A stretch of DNA of 64,000 nucleotides from Pseudoflavonifractor sp. An44 (GCF_002161675.1 NZ_NFIH01000002.1:1-64000), one strand, 5' to 3'; shown: positions 1 through 8,409, counted from the first letter of the stretch. Translations and numbers: made by a program. Notes: a model not told the origin generated them from the sequence alone.

Positions 1-116
1 TAGTGTGCCTGCTTCCTCAAGCCTATTCTAACAAATTACGACTGGCTGCGTTAGAGGTACCGGGTTTCATATTCCTTTGGTGCCTTGGAGCGCAGCGGAA
101 AGGAATGGTCATAAAT

Positions 117-422
117 ATGGATTTGACAAGCAAGCAACGGGCCCAGCTGCGTGGGCTGGCCAACAACATCGACACCATCCTGCACATCGGCAAGGACGGC
201 ATTGGAGACAACCTCATCCGCCAGGCCGACGACGCCTTGGAGGCCCGGGAGCTCATCAAGGGCAAGGTGCTGGAAAACTCCATGCTCTCCGCCCGGGAGG
301 GCGCCGAGGAGCTGGCTCGTGCCACCCGCAGCCAAGTGGTGCAGGTCATCGGCACCAAGTTTGTGCTGTACCGGGAAACCCACAGCAAGGAGAAGGACAA
401 GCGCATCAAATTGGTCAAGTAA
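117..422 (+). CDS. yhbY: YhbY-family ribosome-associated RNA-binding protein
   Basis: A 101-residue protein of CRM (CRS1/YhbY) domain type. It begins MDLTSKQRAQLRGLANN, and the family GxxG-like loop is visible as HIGKDGIGDN. Such proteins bind pre-50S ribosomal particles in the cytoplasm. The ATG at 117 is chosen because homologues start with this M-x-L-T-x-K-Q-R pattern; AAAGGA at 99-104 is 12 nt upstream, and the ATG at 105 would lie right against it. It is followed by nadD and rsfS, the usual Firmicute yqeI-nadD-yqeK-rsfS order. The 116 bases to its left hold no gene I can support. Confidence 0.9.
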   Translation: MDLTSKQRAQLRGLANNIDTILHIGKDGIGDNLIRQADDALEARELIKGKVLENSMLSAREGAEELARATRSQVVQVIGTKFVLYRETHSKEKDKRIKLVK

Positions 423-473
423 ACTCCGGTTGACATAGAGATCATTCAAATGGGAAAGGAATGTGATGGGAAG

Positions 474-1655
474 ATGAGAATCGGCATTTACGGCGGAAGC
501 TTCAATCCCCCGCATCTGGGCCACATGGCCGCAGCCCGGGCTGCCATAGACAGCCTGAACCTGGACCGGCTGGTGTTGGTGCCCAACAGTCAACCTCCCC
601 ATAAGCAGCTGCCCCCCGGCAGCCCTACCCCGCAGCAGCGCATGGCCATGACCGCAATGACAGCGGACCAGCTGGGTCCCAAGGCAGAGGTATGGGACGT
701 GGAGCTCAGACGGGAGGGAAAGAGCTATACCGTGGACACCCTGGAGCAGGCAGTGGAGCGGTGGCCAGAGGATGAGCTGTGGCTGCTTATGGGCTCGGAC
801 ATGTTCCTCTCCCTGGAGGACTGGCATCTTCCCCAGCGTATCATGGAACTGGCGGGCATCTGTGCCTTTGCCCGCACCCGGGAGGATATGGACCGCTGCC
901 ATACCCATTGTGCAACCCTGACCCAGCGCTATAACGCCCGAGTTCAGGTGATTGAGATTCCCGATTTGCGGGAGGTCTCCTCCACCCAGATTCGCAGCCA
1001 GCTGCCCCAGGGTGAGGGGATGCAACACCTCTCCCAGCAGGTATACGGCTATATCCTGCGGGAGCACCTCTATCACACCCATGCCAATCTGGCCCAACTG
1101 TCGGTGGAGGAACTGCGGTGCGTGTCCAACTCCATGGTCAAGGCCAAGCGCCTGGCCCACATCAAGGGGACCGAGGAGGAGGCGGTGCAGCTGGCACGCC
1201 GCTGGGGCGCTGATGTGGACCAGATGCGCCGGGCGGGGATTCTCCACGACTGCACCAAGTATTTCCCCCTGGAGCAGCACCTGGCCATCTGTGACCGGTA
1301 TGGGTTCCCCTTGGACGAGATGGAGCGCAGATCGGAAAAGCTGCTTCACTCCAAGAGCGGGGCTGCTCTGGCGGAGCATGTCTTTGGGCAGGAGCAGGCT
1401 GTGGTCCAGGCCATCTCGTATCACACCACCGGGCGGGCCAACATGACCCTGGAAGAGATGATTCTCTACATGGCCGACTATATTGAGCCCAACCGGGCCT
1501 TTGAGGGCGTGGAGGAGATGCGAGAGCTGGCATACCGGGACTTGAAGGCGGCTATGCTCATGGGCGTGGAGATGTCCATGGAGGACATGCGGGAGCGCAA
1601 CCAGCCCATTCACTGCAATACCCTGGAGGCCTACAACTGGCTGAAAGAAACTTGA
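474..1655 (+). CDS. nadD: NadD-YqeK fusion: nicotinate-nucleotide adenylyltransferase plus HD-domain hydrolase
   Basis: A 393-residue protein carrying two normally separate enzymes. Residues 1-200 are NadD, which makes deamido-NAD from nicotinate mononucleotide and ATP: nucleotidyltransferase motif GGSFNPPHLGH at the start and the late SSTQIR motif. Residues 205-393 are a YqeK-type HD domain, with a His in LAHIKG, LHDCTK, later His residues and a final MADYIEP. YqeK proteins of Bacillus are Ap4A hydrolases (family knowledge). In Bacillus these are adjacent genes. I chose ATG 474 because NadD proteins begin at MRIGIYGG; ATG 450 would add eight residues. The joining stretch has no internal stop. 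Confidence 0.92.
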   Translation: MRIGIYGGSFNPPHLGHMAAARAAIDSLNLDRLVLVPNSQPPHKQLPPGSPTPQQRMAMTAMTADQLGPKAEVWDVELRREGKSYTVDTLEQAVERWPEDELWLLMGSDMFLSLEDWHLPQRIMELAGICAFARTREDMDRCHTHCATLTQRYNARVQVIEIPDLREVSSTQIRSQLPQGEGMQHLSQQVYGYILREHLYHTHANLAQLSVEELRCVSNSMVKAKRLAHIKGTEEEAVQLARRWGADVDQMRRAGILHDCTKYFPLEQHLAICDRYGFPLDEMERRSEKLLHSKSGAALAEHVFGQEQAVVQAISYHTTGRANMTLEEMILYMADYIEPNRAFEGVEEMRELAYRDLKAAMLMGVEMSMEDMRERNQPIHCNTLEAYNWLKET

Positions 1656-1661
1656 GAACCG

Positions 1662-1680
1662 GACACCCCTGAGGGGTGTC
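1662..1680 (+). other. Short perfect hairpin between nadD-yqeK and rsfS
   Basis: GACACCCC (1662-1669) and GGGGTGTC (1673-1680) form an 8-bp stem with a 3-nt TGA loop. No T-run follows, so it is more likely an mRNA stability or processing hairpin than a terminator. It ends just before the rsfS ribosome binding site. Confidence 0.5.
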
Positions 1681-1699
1681 TGTGAAAGGAGAAATATCA

Positions 1700-2068
1700 T
1701 TGTTAACTTCAAAGGAAATGATCGCACTGGCCGTTCGGGCCCTGGACGCCAAGAAGGGCAAGGACATTAAGGTGCTCTACACCGCCGACCAGACCACCCT
1801 GGCCGATTACTTTGTCATCTGCACCGGCACCTCCAACACCCAGGTCAAGGCTCTGTCCGACGCTGTGGAGGACGCCATGACCAAGGCAGGGGAGGAACCC
1901 CACCACGTGGAGGGGCACCGGGGCGGCCAGTGGACTCTGCTGGACTACTCCGCCATTGTGGTGCACGTGTTCACCGAGGAGGCCCGGGAGTTCTACGCGC
2001 TGGAGCGCCTGTGGTCCGACGCCACCCCCGTGGACCTGGACGAGTATCTCATCAAGCCGGAAGCTTGA
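1700..2068 (+). CDS. rsfS: Ribosome silencing factor RsfS (TTG start)
   Basis: A 122-residue RsfS/YbeB/Iojap protein, which binds L14 of the 50S subunit and blocks subunit joining when nutrients are low. The family core is clear: ADYFVICTGTS in the first half and HVEGHRGGQWTLLDY in the second, ending LWSDATPVDLDEYL. The likely start is TTG at 1700 (LLTSKEMIALAV), 8 nt after AAAGGAG at 1685-1691. An upstream in-frame GTG at 1676 lies inside the preceding hairpin. Last gene of the nadD-yqeK-rsfS set, closed by a strong terminator. Confidence 0.92.
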   Translation: MLTSKEMIALAVRALDAKKGKDIKVLYTADQTTLADYFVICTGTSNTQVKALSDAVEDAMTKAGEEPHHVEGHRGGQWTLLDYSAIVVHVFTEEAREFYALERLWSDATPVDLDEYLIKPEA

Positions 2069-2079
2069 TGTTACGGACA

Positions 2080-2116
2080 AAAAATTCCCCTGTGCTGCAA
2101 AGCACAGGGGAATTTT
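2080..2116. terminator. Bidirectional terminator between rsfS and rbr
   Basis: AAAAATTCCCCTGTGCT and AGCACAGGGGAATTTTT pair perfectly around a GCAA loop. A-tract and T-tract flank the stem, so it serves both rsfS (plus) and the convergent rubrerythrin gene (minus). Confidence 0.93.
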
Positions 2117-2133
2117 TGTAATTGACGGATCAA

Positions 2134-2667
2134 TTAGTAGTTCATGCAGCGGCGCTCAAAGTAGGCCTGGGGATGAGCGCACACGGGGCAGACCTGGGGA
2201 GCATCGTTGCCCACGTGGACGTGGCCGCAGTTGCGGCAGATCCACACGGTCTGCTCACCGGCGGAGAAGACCATGTCGTTCTCCAGGTTGGCCAGCAGCT
2301 TCAGGTAGCGCTCCTCGTGCTCCTTCTCGATGACGGCGACCCCTTCGAACAGAGCGGCGATGCGGTCGAAGCCCTCCTCACGGGCGGTCTCGGCCATCTC
2401 CTTATACATGGTCACCCACTCGTAGTTCTCACCCTCGGCGGCAGCCTTCAGGTTTTCACGGGTGTTACCAATGCCGCCCAGCTCCTTGAACCAGATCTTG
2501 GCGTGCTCCTTCTCGTTGTTGGCAGTCTCGGTAAACAGAGCGGAGATCTGCTCATAACCCTCCTTCTTAGCCTTGCTGGCGAAGTAGGTGTATTTGTTGC
2601 GTGCCTGGCTCTCACCGGCAAATGCTGCCCACAGATTGGCCTCAGTCTTGCTTCCCTTGAGTTCCAT
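2134..2667 (-). CDS. rbr: Rubrerythrin
   Basis: A 177-residue classical rubrerythrin. Residues 1-140 form the ferritin-like diiron domain, with Glu ligands in FAGESQARN, NNEKEHAKI and EKEHEERY. The C-terminus is a rubredoxin-like iron site with two Cys pairs, CRNCGH and CPVCAH, ending AYFE. It reduces hydrogen peroxide in the cytoplasm of anaerobes. ATG 2667 follows a good ribosome binding site (AAAGGAGGTAAC). It is monocistronic, with its own promoter at 2713-2741 and a shared terminator at 2080-2116. Confidence 0.97.
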   Translation of the reverse strand: MELKGSKTEANLWAAFAGESQARNKYTYFASKAKKEGYEQISALFTETANNEKEHAKIWFKELGGIGNTRENLKAAAEGENYEWVTMYKEMAETAREEGFDRIAALFEGVAVIEKEHEERYLKLLANLENDMVFSAGEQTVWICRNCGHVHVGNDAPQVCPVCAHPQAYFERRCMNY

Positions 2668-2712
2668 ATTGTTACCTCCTTTAAGTGACGCTCATAGGAT
2701 GAGCTTTTCCTC

Positions 2713-2741
2713 ATGATACTACACAGATAGCTGGGAAGCAA
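2713..2741 (-). promoter_or_regulatory. Predicted promoter of rbr (TTGCTT-17-TATCAT)
   Basis: On the minus strand TTGCTT (2736-2741) lies 17 bp from TATCAT (2713-2718), and the -10 box is about 46 nt upstream of the rubrerythrin start. One of eight promoters in the window with a TTGC-type -35 box. Confidence 0.6.
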
Positions 2742-2761
2742 GAAAAAATTTCTTAATTATT

Positions 2762-2790
2762 TTTCAATTTTTATCCCATACTTCTAGTAT
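2762..2790 (+). promoter_or_regulatory. Weak predicted promoter of the lipoprotein gene
   Basis: TTTCAA (2762-2767), 17 bp, TAGTAT (2785-2790), then AAAAGGAG before the ATG at 2812. It fits position and spacing but both boxes are imperfect. Confidence 0.4.
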
Positions 2791-2811
2791 CACGAAAAGG
2801 AGTGTGAGGAT

Positions 2812-3195
2812 ATGAAACGCAGACTTTCTGTTTTCTTGTTGGTGGTAATGGCCACGTTTGTATTTGCCGGATGTTCGTCCAACGATCCGGTGAAAACCAC
2901 GCCTGAGGCGGTGCCTGCCACCCAGGTGCCCAACGACGCCGATCAGGGGGGCGGAGCCGGGGGAACCAACGATGAAAACAACGACGGCACACCGGATTCC
3001 ACCCCGGACCCGGATGAGCGGGTGGAAGACGGCCTGGACGACATCAAGCAGGACGTGGAGAACGGGGTAGACGACGTGAAAGACGACGTGGAGCAGGGCG
3101 TGGATGACGTGAAACGGGGCATTGACGATGCCGCCGACAAGGCCCAAGATGAGATGAACCGCATGAAAGACGAGGCCAGCGAGTCCATGAAATAA
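2812..3195 (+). CDS. Small acidic predicted lipoprotein
   Basis: A 127-residue protein of unknown function. It has a lipoprotein signal peptide (MKRRLSVFLLVVMATFVFAGC) with lipobox FAGC, so Cys21 is the probable lipidation site. A Pro/Thr/Asp-rich low-complexity linker follows. Residues 68-127 are a strongly acidic stretch with three degenerate copies of a D-D-V-K/E-x-G-V-D-D-V-K pattern, probably helical. It is likely tethered to the outer face of the membrane. It is monocistronic. I recognise no family beyond lipoprotein. Confidence 0.8.
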   Translation: MKRRLSVFLLVVMATFVFAGCSSNDPVKTTPEAVPATQVPNDADQGGGAGGTNDENNDGTPDSTPDPDERVEDGLDDIKQDVENGVDDVKDDVEQGVDDVKRGIDDAADKAQDEMNRMKDEASESMK

Positions 3196-3199
3196 AACA

Positions 3200-3235
3200 A
3201 GCAGCTGCCAGGGGGTTGCCTTGGCAGCTGCTTTC
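3200..3235 (+). terminator. Terminator after the lipoprotein gene
   Basis: GCAGCTGCCA (3201-3210) pairs with TGGCAGCTGC (3222-3231) around an 11-nt loop. TTTCTGTCTT follows. It may also act on the convergent gene ending at 3240. Confidence 0.8.
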
Positions 3236-3239
3236 TGTC

Positions 3240-4394
3240 TTATTGATAGCTGATGTACTTTTCCATGGTGTCCAGCACGCCGGTGCCTCCGGGCTCTTCG
3301 CCAATCTTATGGAAGTCATGGCGGAGGTAGAAGGACTTGGCCCGCTGGTTCTCCGGGGCGCAGCGGAGTAGAAGACGCTTGCGGCCCAACTTTCGGTAGC
3401 AGGAGATGGCCTGGCCCAACATCTGTACCCCCAGGCCCTTGGAACGGTAGGGGGGGAGCATACAGAAGAAGGGAATGCGGCCTACGCCTTCTTCCGCCTG
3501 CTGCTGCCAGTCCATTTGCAAAATCCCGGCGGGCTCGTCGCCCAGCAGAGCCACCAGAACACTCTCCGGGGCGTACTCGGAATTTTTCTTCATCACGTCC
3601 AGGAAGGCGGCGCCGTCAAAGTGGTCCATGGTGCCGTGGCTGGTCATCCAGGCCTCTTCCCGAGCCTGCTGATACAGGGTCTCCTCTTTGGGCAGCTGCA
3701 AGGGGCGGAACCGTAGACTGTTGTGCCGCATGGCATCCAGCATGTCGGACCCAGAGTTGTCCTTGGGGTGGATGCGGTTGGCCAGATCACCCAGGTGGCT
3801 GTTGTCGTTGTAGTAGCAGATGTTCACCTGGTCGTTCTGGAACTGGAGCTTGGCCACACAGGTGTTGTCACCCAGAGGCATATAGCCCATCTCCTCCACA
3901 GGGACGCCCAGCCAGCCGGAGATTCCGGCCCGGATGGCGCTGCCGTGGGAGAATACCGCCACCGTCTGATCGGGGTGGGAGGCGGCAATGCTGGTGATGG
4001 CGCACATCATGCGCTCCTGGACGCCGGGGAAGGTCTCGCTGCCATCCACGTGCCACTGGGGATCGCAGAGGAGGAACTGGCGGAGGCTCTCCGGCTCGGC
4101 GTGGAGAATCTCGCCCCAGCTGTGGTCTTCCCAGCAGCCGGCCCCCACTTCCCGCAGGTCCGCGTCCACACACAGCGGCAAGCCCCGGGACAGACAGATG
4201 GCCTTGGAGGTCTCCATGGTGCGGGTCAGGTCGCTGGAGTAGACGGCGTCCACGTGGACGTTTTCAAAACGCTTGGCGAGGGCCTGAACCTGACGGTAGC
4301 CCAGGGGAGTGAGCAGGCCATCGTACCAGCCGTGACAACGGCGGTACAGATTGCCCTCCGCCTGGGCATGACGGATGAGATAAATTGTGGTCAT
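3240..4394 (-). CDS. Histidine phosphatase / GNAT acetyltransferase fusion
   Basis: A 384-residue two-domain protein. Residues 1-195 are a histidine phosphatase (phosphoglycerate mutase superfamily): the RHAQAEGN motif carries the phospho-accepting His, and FSHGSAIRA carries the second His. Residues 230-384 are a GNAT N-acetyltransferase with the acetyl-CoA loop RSKGLGVQML and the C-terminal NQRAKSFYLRHDF. The substrate is unknown. It sits 31 nt downstream of pyrD on the same strand with no terminator between, so it probably reads through from the pyr promoter. The fusion could join phosphate-ester hydrolysis to acetylation, but nothing in the sequence names a substrate. Confidence 0.85.
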   Translation of the reverse strand: MTTIYLIRHAQAEGNLYRRCHGWYDGLLTPLGYRQVQALAKRFENVHVDAVYSSDLTRTMETSKAICLSRGLPLCVDADLREVGAGCWEDHSWGEILHAEPESLRQFLLCDPQWHVDGSETFPGVQERMMCAITSIAASHPDQTVAVFSHGSAIRAGISGWLGVPVEEMGYMPLGDNTCVAKLQFQNDQVNICYYNDNSHLGDLANRIHPKDNSGSDMLDAMRHNSLRFRPLQLPKEETLYQQAREEAWMTSHGTMDHFDGAAFLDVMKKNSEYAPESVLVALLGDEPAGILQMDWQQQAEEGVGRIPFFCMLPPYRSKGLGVQMLGQAISCYRKLGRKRLLLRCAPENQRAKSFYLRHDFHKIGEEPGGTGVLDTMEKYISYQ

Positions 4395-4425
4395 GTTGGT
4401 TGTTCTCTCTTCTCTCGTCAGGAAA

Positions 4426-5343
4426 TTACCAGGGGCGCACGCCGCCAGTGAGTTGGGTAATGGACTCCAGACCCTGAGCCTGGGCCAGCTCCTTCAGACC
4501 GTCCCGTACCTTCACAGGGGTGTAGGGGTCAGCAAAACAGGCGGTGCCCACCGCCACAGCGGAGGCGCCGGCCAGCATCAGCTGGGCGGCATCGTCGGCC
4601 TTGGACACGCCGCCCATACCCAGAATGGGCAGGTTCACAGCCTGGGCCACTTCCCAGACCATGCGCACGGCCACGGGGAGCACGGCGGGGCCGGACAGAC
4701 CACCGGTGTTCATTTTCAGAATGGGACGGCGGGTGTTGATGTCAATGCGCATGCCACGCAGGGTGTTGATGAGGGAGAGGGCGTCGGCCCCAGCGTCTGC
4801 CACAGCCCGAGCGATCTCAGTGATGTCGGTGACATTGGGGGAGAGCTTCACCATCACGGGGACGGTGGAGTGGGACTTGGCCATGTGGGTGACCTCGGCG
4901 GCCAGCTCGGGCTTGGTGCCGTAAGCCAACCCGCCGGCCTTGACGTTGGGGCAGGAGATGTTCACCTCGATCATATCTACGCCAGCGGCAGACAGCTTCT
5001 CGCACATCTCGCCGTACTCCTCGGGGGTGTTGCCCGAGATGTTGGCGATGACCTTCACGTCATACTGACGCAGGAAAGGCAGCTCTTCGGCGATAAAGGC
5101 GTCTACGCCGGGGTTTTGCAGGCCCACGGAGTTGAGGATACCCATGGGAGTCTCTGCAATGCGGGGGGCGGGATTGCCCTCCCGGCGCTGGGCAGTAAGG
5201 CCCTTGACACAGATGCCACCCAGCTCGGACAGATCGTAGAACTGGCCGTACTCCCGGCCGAAGCCGAAGGTACCGGAGGCCACAACCACGGGGTTTTTCA
5301 GTTCCACACCGGCCAAATTGACCTTCATGCAGGGTTCAGTCAT
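4426..5343 (-). CDS. pyrD: Dihydroorotate dehydrogenase B, catalytic subunit
   Basis: A 305-residue class 1B (PyrDB-type) enzyme that oxidises dihydroorotate to orotate in pyrimidine synthesis, passing electrons via PyrK to NAD. Visible family motifs are NSVGLQNPG, NISCPNVKAGG with the catalytic Cys, and the flavin-binding GMGGV region near the C-terminus. ATG 5343 is chosen because AAGGAGGTG lies 7-8 nt upstream. This overlaps the end of pyrK by 8 nt, as expected for two subunits of one heterotetramer. An upstream reading-frame extension is not needed. Confidence 0.95.
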   Translation of the reverse strand: MTEPCMKVNLAGVELKNPVVVASGTFGFGREYGQFYDLSELGGICVKGLTAQRREGNPAPRIAETPMGILNSVGLQNPGVDAFIAEELPFLRQYDVKVIANISGNTPEEYGEMCEKLSAAGVDMIEVNISCPNVKAGGLAYGTKPELAAEVTHMAKSHSTVPVMVKLSPNVTDITEIARAVADAGADALSLINTLRGMRIDINTRRPILKMNTGGLSGPAVLPVAVRMVWEVAQAVNLPILGMGGVSKADDAAQLMLAGASAVAVGTACFADPYTPVKVRDGLKELAQAQGLESITQLTGGVRPW

Positions 5344-6106
5344 CCCAGGACACCTCCTTGGAGTCAAATACAGGTCCGTCTTTACACACGTGCTTCTGGT
5401 GTCCGTCCGCGCTCTTACAGGCGCAGACCAGGCAGGCACCCACGCCGCAGCCCATACGCTCCTCCATGGAGACCTGGCAGGGTACGCCCATGGCCTCAGC
5501 CACCTTGGCTACCGAGCGGAGCATGGGCTTGGGGCCGCAGGCCAGTACGGCGGTGTAGTCGGAATTGCGCTCCAGCTCCTCTCGCACCAGGGCGTCCACA
5601 AAACCGTGGTGGCCCATGGAGCCGTCGTCGGTGGCCACGCGCACCTGGCCGCAGCAGGTGGCAAACTCCTCCACCAGCATGGCGTTGGCCTGGGAGCGGA
5701 AGCCCAGAATGGCGGTATTGTTTGCCCCGGCGTGCTTGGCACAACCCAGCATGGGGGGTACACCGATGCCGCCGCCCACCAGCAGGTAGCGGCCCTGGGG
5801 CTCCATCTGGAAGCCGTGGCCCAGGGGGCCCAGCACATCCAGCTCTTCTCCCACCTGGCGCTGAGCCAGCCAGCGGGTGCCCTCACCCCGGGCCTCAAAG
5901 ACCATGCGGATAAGGTCTCCTTCCACAGACCAGCTGCAAATGGAGATGGGGCGGCGCAGCAGCAGGCCTTCCCCACAGCGCACGTGGACAAACTGTCCGG
6001 GACGGGTGATCTGGGCGGCCATGCCGTGGCTCTGGAAGGTCATGGACACACCACCGGAGGGGAGGTGTACGGCCTCCACGATGGTGCAGCGTTGTTCTAC
6101 AGTCAT
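5336..6106 (-). CDS. pyrK: Dihydroorotate dehydrogenase B, electron-transfer subunit
   Basis: A 256-residue ferredoxin-reductase-like protein that binds FAD and a 2Fe-2S cluster and couples PyrD to NAD. The N-terminal half has the FAD motif RRPISICS. The middle has the nucleotide-binding GGGIGVPPML. The C-terminus has the iron-sulfur ligand set CGVGACLVC followed by VCKDGPVF. Start ATG 6106 follows a purine-rich GGGAGAGAAGAG site. It lies between pyrF and pyrD in the pyr operon. Confidence 0.95.
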   Translation of the reverse strand: MTVEQRCTIVEAVHLPSGGVSMTFQSHGMAAQITRPGQFVHVRCGEGLLLRRPISICSWSVEGDLIRMVFEARGEGTRWLAQRQVGEELDVLGPLGHGFQMEPQGRYLLVGGGIGVPPMLGCAKHAGANNTAILGFRSQANAMLVEEFATCCGQVRVATDDGSMGHHGFVDALVREELERNSDYTAVLACGPKPMLRSVAKVAEAMGVPCQVSMEERMGCGVGACLVCACKSADGHQKHVCKDGPVFDSKEVSWDD

Positions 6107-6129
6107 ATCTCTTCTCTCCCTCTCTTGGC

Positions 6130-7053
6130 TTAGCGCACGGTGATGTATTCCTTCAGCTCGTCCCGCATCTTCTCAGCGGCGGCACGGGCGGCCTCCTGGT
6201 AGTCCAGACCGTTGTTGTCGGTCTTTTTCCAGGCGCACATGATGGAGCGGGAGGCGTTGATGATGGCGCCGCGGCCCAGCTCGTCAAAGGCGTTGCGCAC
6301 GTCCTCGGCAGTGCCGCCCTGAGCGCCGTAGCCGGGGACCAGGAAGAAAGTTTTGGGCAGACGGCGGCGCAGTTCCTTGAGCACGGAGGGGTGGGTGGCG
6401 CCCACCACAGCGCCCAGAGCCTGATAGCCGCAGGTACCCTCGGTGTCCTTGCCCCAGCGCTCGATGAGGTCACCCATGACGGTGTACACCACACGGTCAC
6501 CGGCCACCATGTCCTGGAGCTCCACAGAGGAGGGATTGGAGGTCTTGGCCAGCACGAAGGCGGACTTGTTGCGGGCCACGCACTCCTTGAGGAAGGGCTT
6601 GATGGCGTCAGAGCCCATGTAGCCGTTGAGGGTTACACAGTCGGCGTCGAAGGCGGAGAGGTTGGCGCTGCCCACCTGGGTGGTGCCCAGCCAGCCCTCG
6701 GCGTAGGCGGTGGCGGTGGTGCCGATGTCGCCCCGCTTGATGTCGGCGATGACGTACAGACCCTTGCTCTTGGCGTAGGCCATCACGTCCTCCATCACCT
6801 TCATGCCACGCCAGCCCAGCATCTCGAAATAGGCGGCCTGGGGCTTGACGGCGGGGACCACGTCACAGAGGGCGTCAATGAGACCGCAGTCGAACTCGGC
6901 CACTGCCTCGGCGGCGGCTTCCAGGGTCTCGCCCAGACGGTCGGTGTGCTTTTTCAGAATGTGAGGGGGAATGTACTCCACGCGGGCATCCAGACCGGCC
7001 ACGGTGGGATTGGCTTTCTCACGGATCTTTTCCTGCAAAACATCAAATGACAT
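6130..7053 (-). CDS. pyrF: Orotidine 5'-phosphate decarboxylase (long, type 2)
   Basis: A 307-residue enzyme that decarboxylates OMP to UMP, the last step of the pathway. The catalytic Asp/Lys block is visible as VIADIKRGDIGTTA, and SNPSS and the phosphate-binding VPGYGAQGG are present. The length is typical of the long PyrF subfamily. ATG 7053 is preferred because AGGAGG at 7063-7068 is 9 nt upstream; ATG 7062 would abut that site. It overlaps the end of pyrC by 11 nt. Confidence 0.95.
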   Translation of the reverse strand: MSFDVLQEKIREKANPTVAGLDARVEYIPPHILKKHTDRLGETLEAAAEAVAEFDCGLIDALCDVVPAVKPQAAYFEMLGWRGMKVMEDVMAYAKSKGLYVIADIKRGDIGTTATAYAEGWLGTTQVGSANLSAFDADCVTLNGYMGSDAIKPFLKECVARNKSAFVLAKTSNPSSVELQDMVAGDRVVYTVMGDLIERWGKDTEGTCGYQALGAVVGATHPSVLKELRRRLPKTFFLVPGYGAQGGTAEDVRNAFDELGRGAIINASRSIMCAWKKTDNNGLDYQEAARAAAEKMRDELKEYITVR

Positions 7054-8338
7054 CTCTTTCATCCTCCTGATAAATGATCTGACCCATCGAAATGGTATAT
7101 TTCACTTTGCCTTTCAGCTGGAAACCGTGGAAGGGGGTGTTGCGGCCCTTGGATGCGAAGGTGTCCCGGTTCACCGTCCAGACCTGGTCGGGGTCGAAGA
7201 GCACCAAATCCGCAGGACGGCCCTCCTGGAGGGTGCCGCCGGGCAGCCGGAGCAGGGAGGCGGGGGTGGTGCTCATGCGGTCAATCACCTTCATCAGGGA
7301 CATGTGGCCGGCGTGATAGAGGTAGGTGAGGGCGAGGCCCAGAGAGGTCTCCAGACCCACCATGCCGCTGGGGGCTTTCTCCAGGGGCTGGGCCTTTTCC
7401 CAGGCGCAGTGGGGGGCGTGGTCGGTGACAATGGCGTCAATGGTGCCGTCCTTCAAACCCTCCAGAATGGCGGCCCGATCGGCTGCCGTTCTCAGCGGGG
7501 GATTGACTCGGGCCATGGTGCCCTGGCGCAGCACCTCTTCCTCGGTGAGAATGAAGTACTGGGGGCAGGTCTCACAGGTGACGGCCACACCCTCCGCCTT
7601 GGCCCGGCGGATGATGTTCACAGTGCCAGCGGTGGAGATGTGGCAGATGTGCACCCGGGCTCCCGTTTCCTTGGCCAGCATCACATCCCGCATCACCTGC
7701 AATTCCTCGGCGATGGCGGGGCGGCCGGGGAGGCCCAACTGGCGGGAGACTACACCCTCGTTGACGGCGTAGTTGCGTACCATGTCCTTATCTTCGCAGT
7801 GGTCCAGAATGGGCAGACCCAAGGTGCGGGCCTGCTGCATGGCCTGGCGCAGCAGAGCCAGGTTCTGGACGGGTACGCCGTCGTCGGTGAAGGCGGGTAC
7901 GCCCGCTTTCCAAAGGGCCTGGAAGTCGGTGAGAGCTTCGCCCTTCTGGCCCTGGGTGACAGCGCCAGCGGGATAGACGTGGATACCCGTGTGGGCGGCC
8001 TTCTCCTTCACCAGGGCGACCACTTCGGGGCAGTCGGTAGCAGGGCGGGTGTTGGGCATGGCCACCAGGGTGGTCACGCCGCCACGGGCGGCGGCAGCGC
8101 ACCCGGTGGCAATGGTCTCTTTATCTTCCTGGCCGGGCTCTCGCAGGTGGACGTGGAGGTCCACCAGACCGGGGGCAACCACCAGACCGCTGGCGTCCAG
8201 CGTGGAGCAGTGCTCCTCGGGGGTGGTCAGGGATTCGCCCACAGCGGAAATCCGTCCGTTGTCAATCAATATATCACAGATTTGATTCAGGCCGGTGGAG
8301 GGGTCAACCACATGTCCACCTTTCACCAGTAATTTCAA
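7043..8338 (-). CDS. pyrC: Dihydroorotase (TTG start)
   Basis: A 431-residue class I dihydroorotase, which closes carbamoyl-aspartate to dihydroorotate. The metal-binding motif is DLHVHLREPGQEDKET near residue 58. The late HCEDKD and TDHAPH motifs supply further ligands. I place the start at TTG 8338 (MKLLVKGG), 8 nt after GAGGAG (8347-8352); the GTG at 8347 lies inside that site. It is the first gene of pyrC-pyrF-pyrK-pyrD, about 36 nt after the predicted transcription start. No aspartate carbamoyltransferase gene is in the window. Confidence 0.93.
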   Translation of the reverse strand: MKLLVKGGHVVDPSTGLNQICDILIDNGRISAVGESLTTPEEHCSTLDASGLVVAPGLVDLHVHLREPGQEDKETIATGCAAAARGGVTTLVAMPNTRPATDCPEVVALVKEKAAHTGIHVYPAGAVTQGQKGEALTDFQALWKAGVPAFTDDGVPVQNLALLRQAMQQARTLGLPILDHCEDKDMVRNYAVNEGVVSRQLGLPGRPAIAEELQVMRDVMLAKETGARVHICHISTAGTVNIIRRAKAEGVAVTCETCPQYFILTEEEVLRQGTMARVNPPLRTAADRAAILEGLKDGTIDAIVTDHAPHCAWEKAQPLEKAPSGMVGLETSLGLALTYLYHAGHMSLMKVIDRMSTTPASLLRLPGGTLQEGRPADLVLFDPDQVWTVNRDTFASKGRNTPFHGFQLKGKVKYTISMGQIIYQEDERDVI

Positions 8339-8380
8339 ATTTCTCACTCCTCGTGTTACTTCTACTTATATATTCGGCCT

Positions 8381-8409
8381 ATTATACACGAAATAGCAGC
8401 AAGATGCAA
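8381..8409 (-). promoter_or_regulatory. Promoter of the pyr operon (TTGCAT-17-TATAAT)
   Basis: On the minus strand TTGCAT (8404-8409), a 17-bp spacer and a perfect TATAAT (8381-8386). The leader to the TTG start of pyrC is only about 36 nt, too short for a PyrR attenuator, so control would have to be at initiation or elsewhere. Confidence 0.8.

Noticed and set aside
51-1727. Long minus-strand open frame opposite nadD-yqeK
   Set aside because: High GC makes long antisense frames common; the sense strand encodes clear NadD and HD motifs and the antisense translation has no recognisable family.
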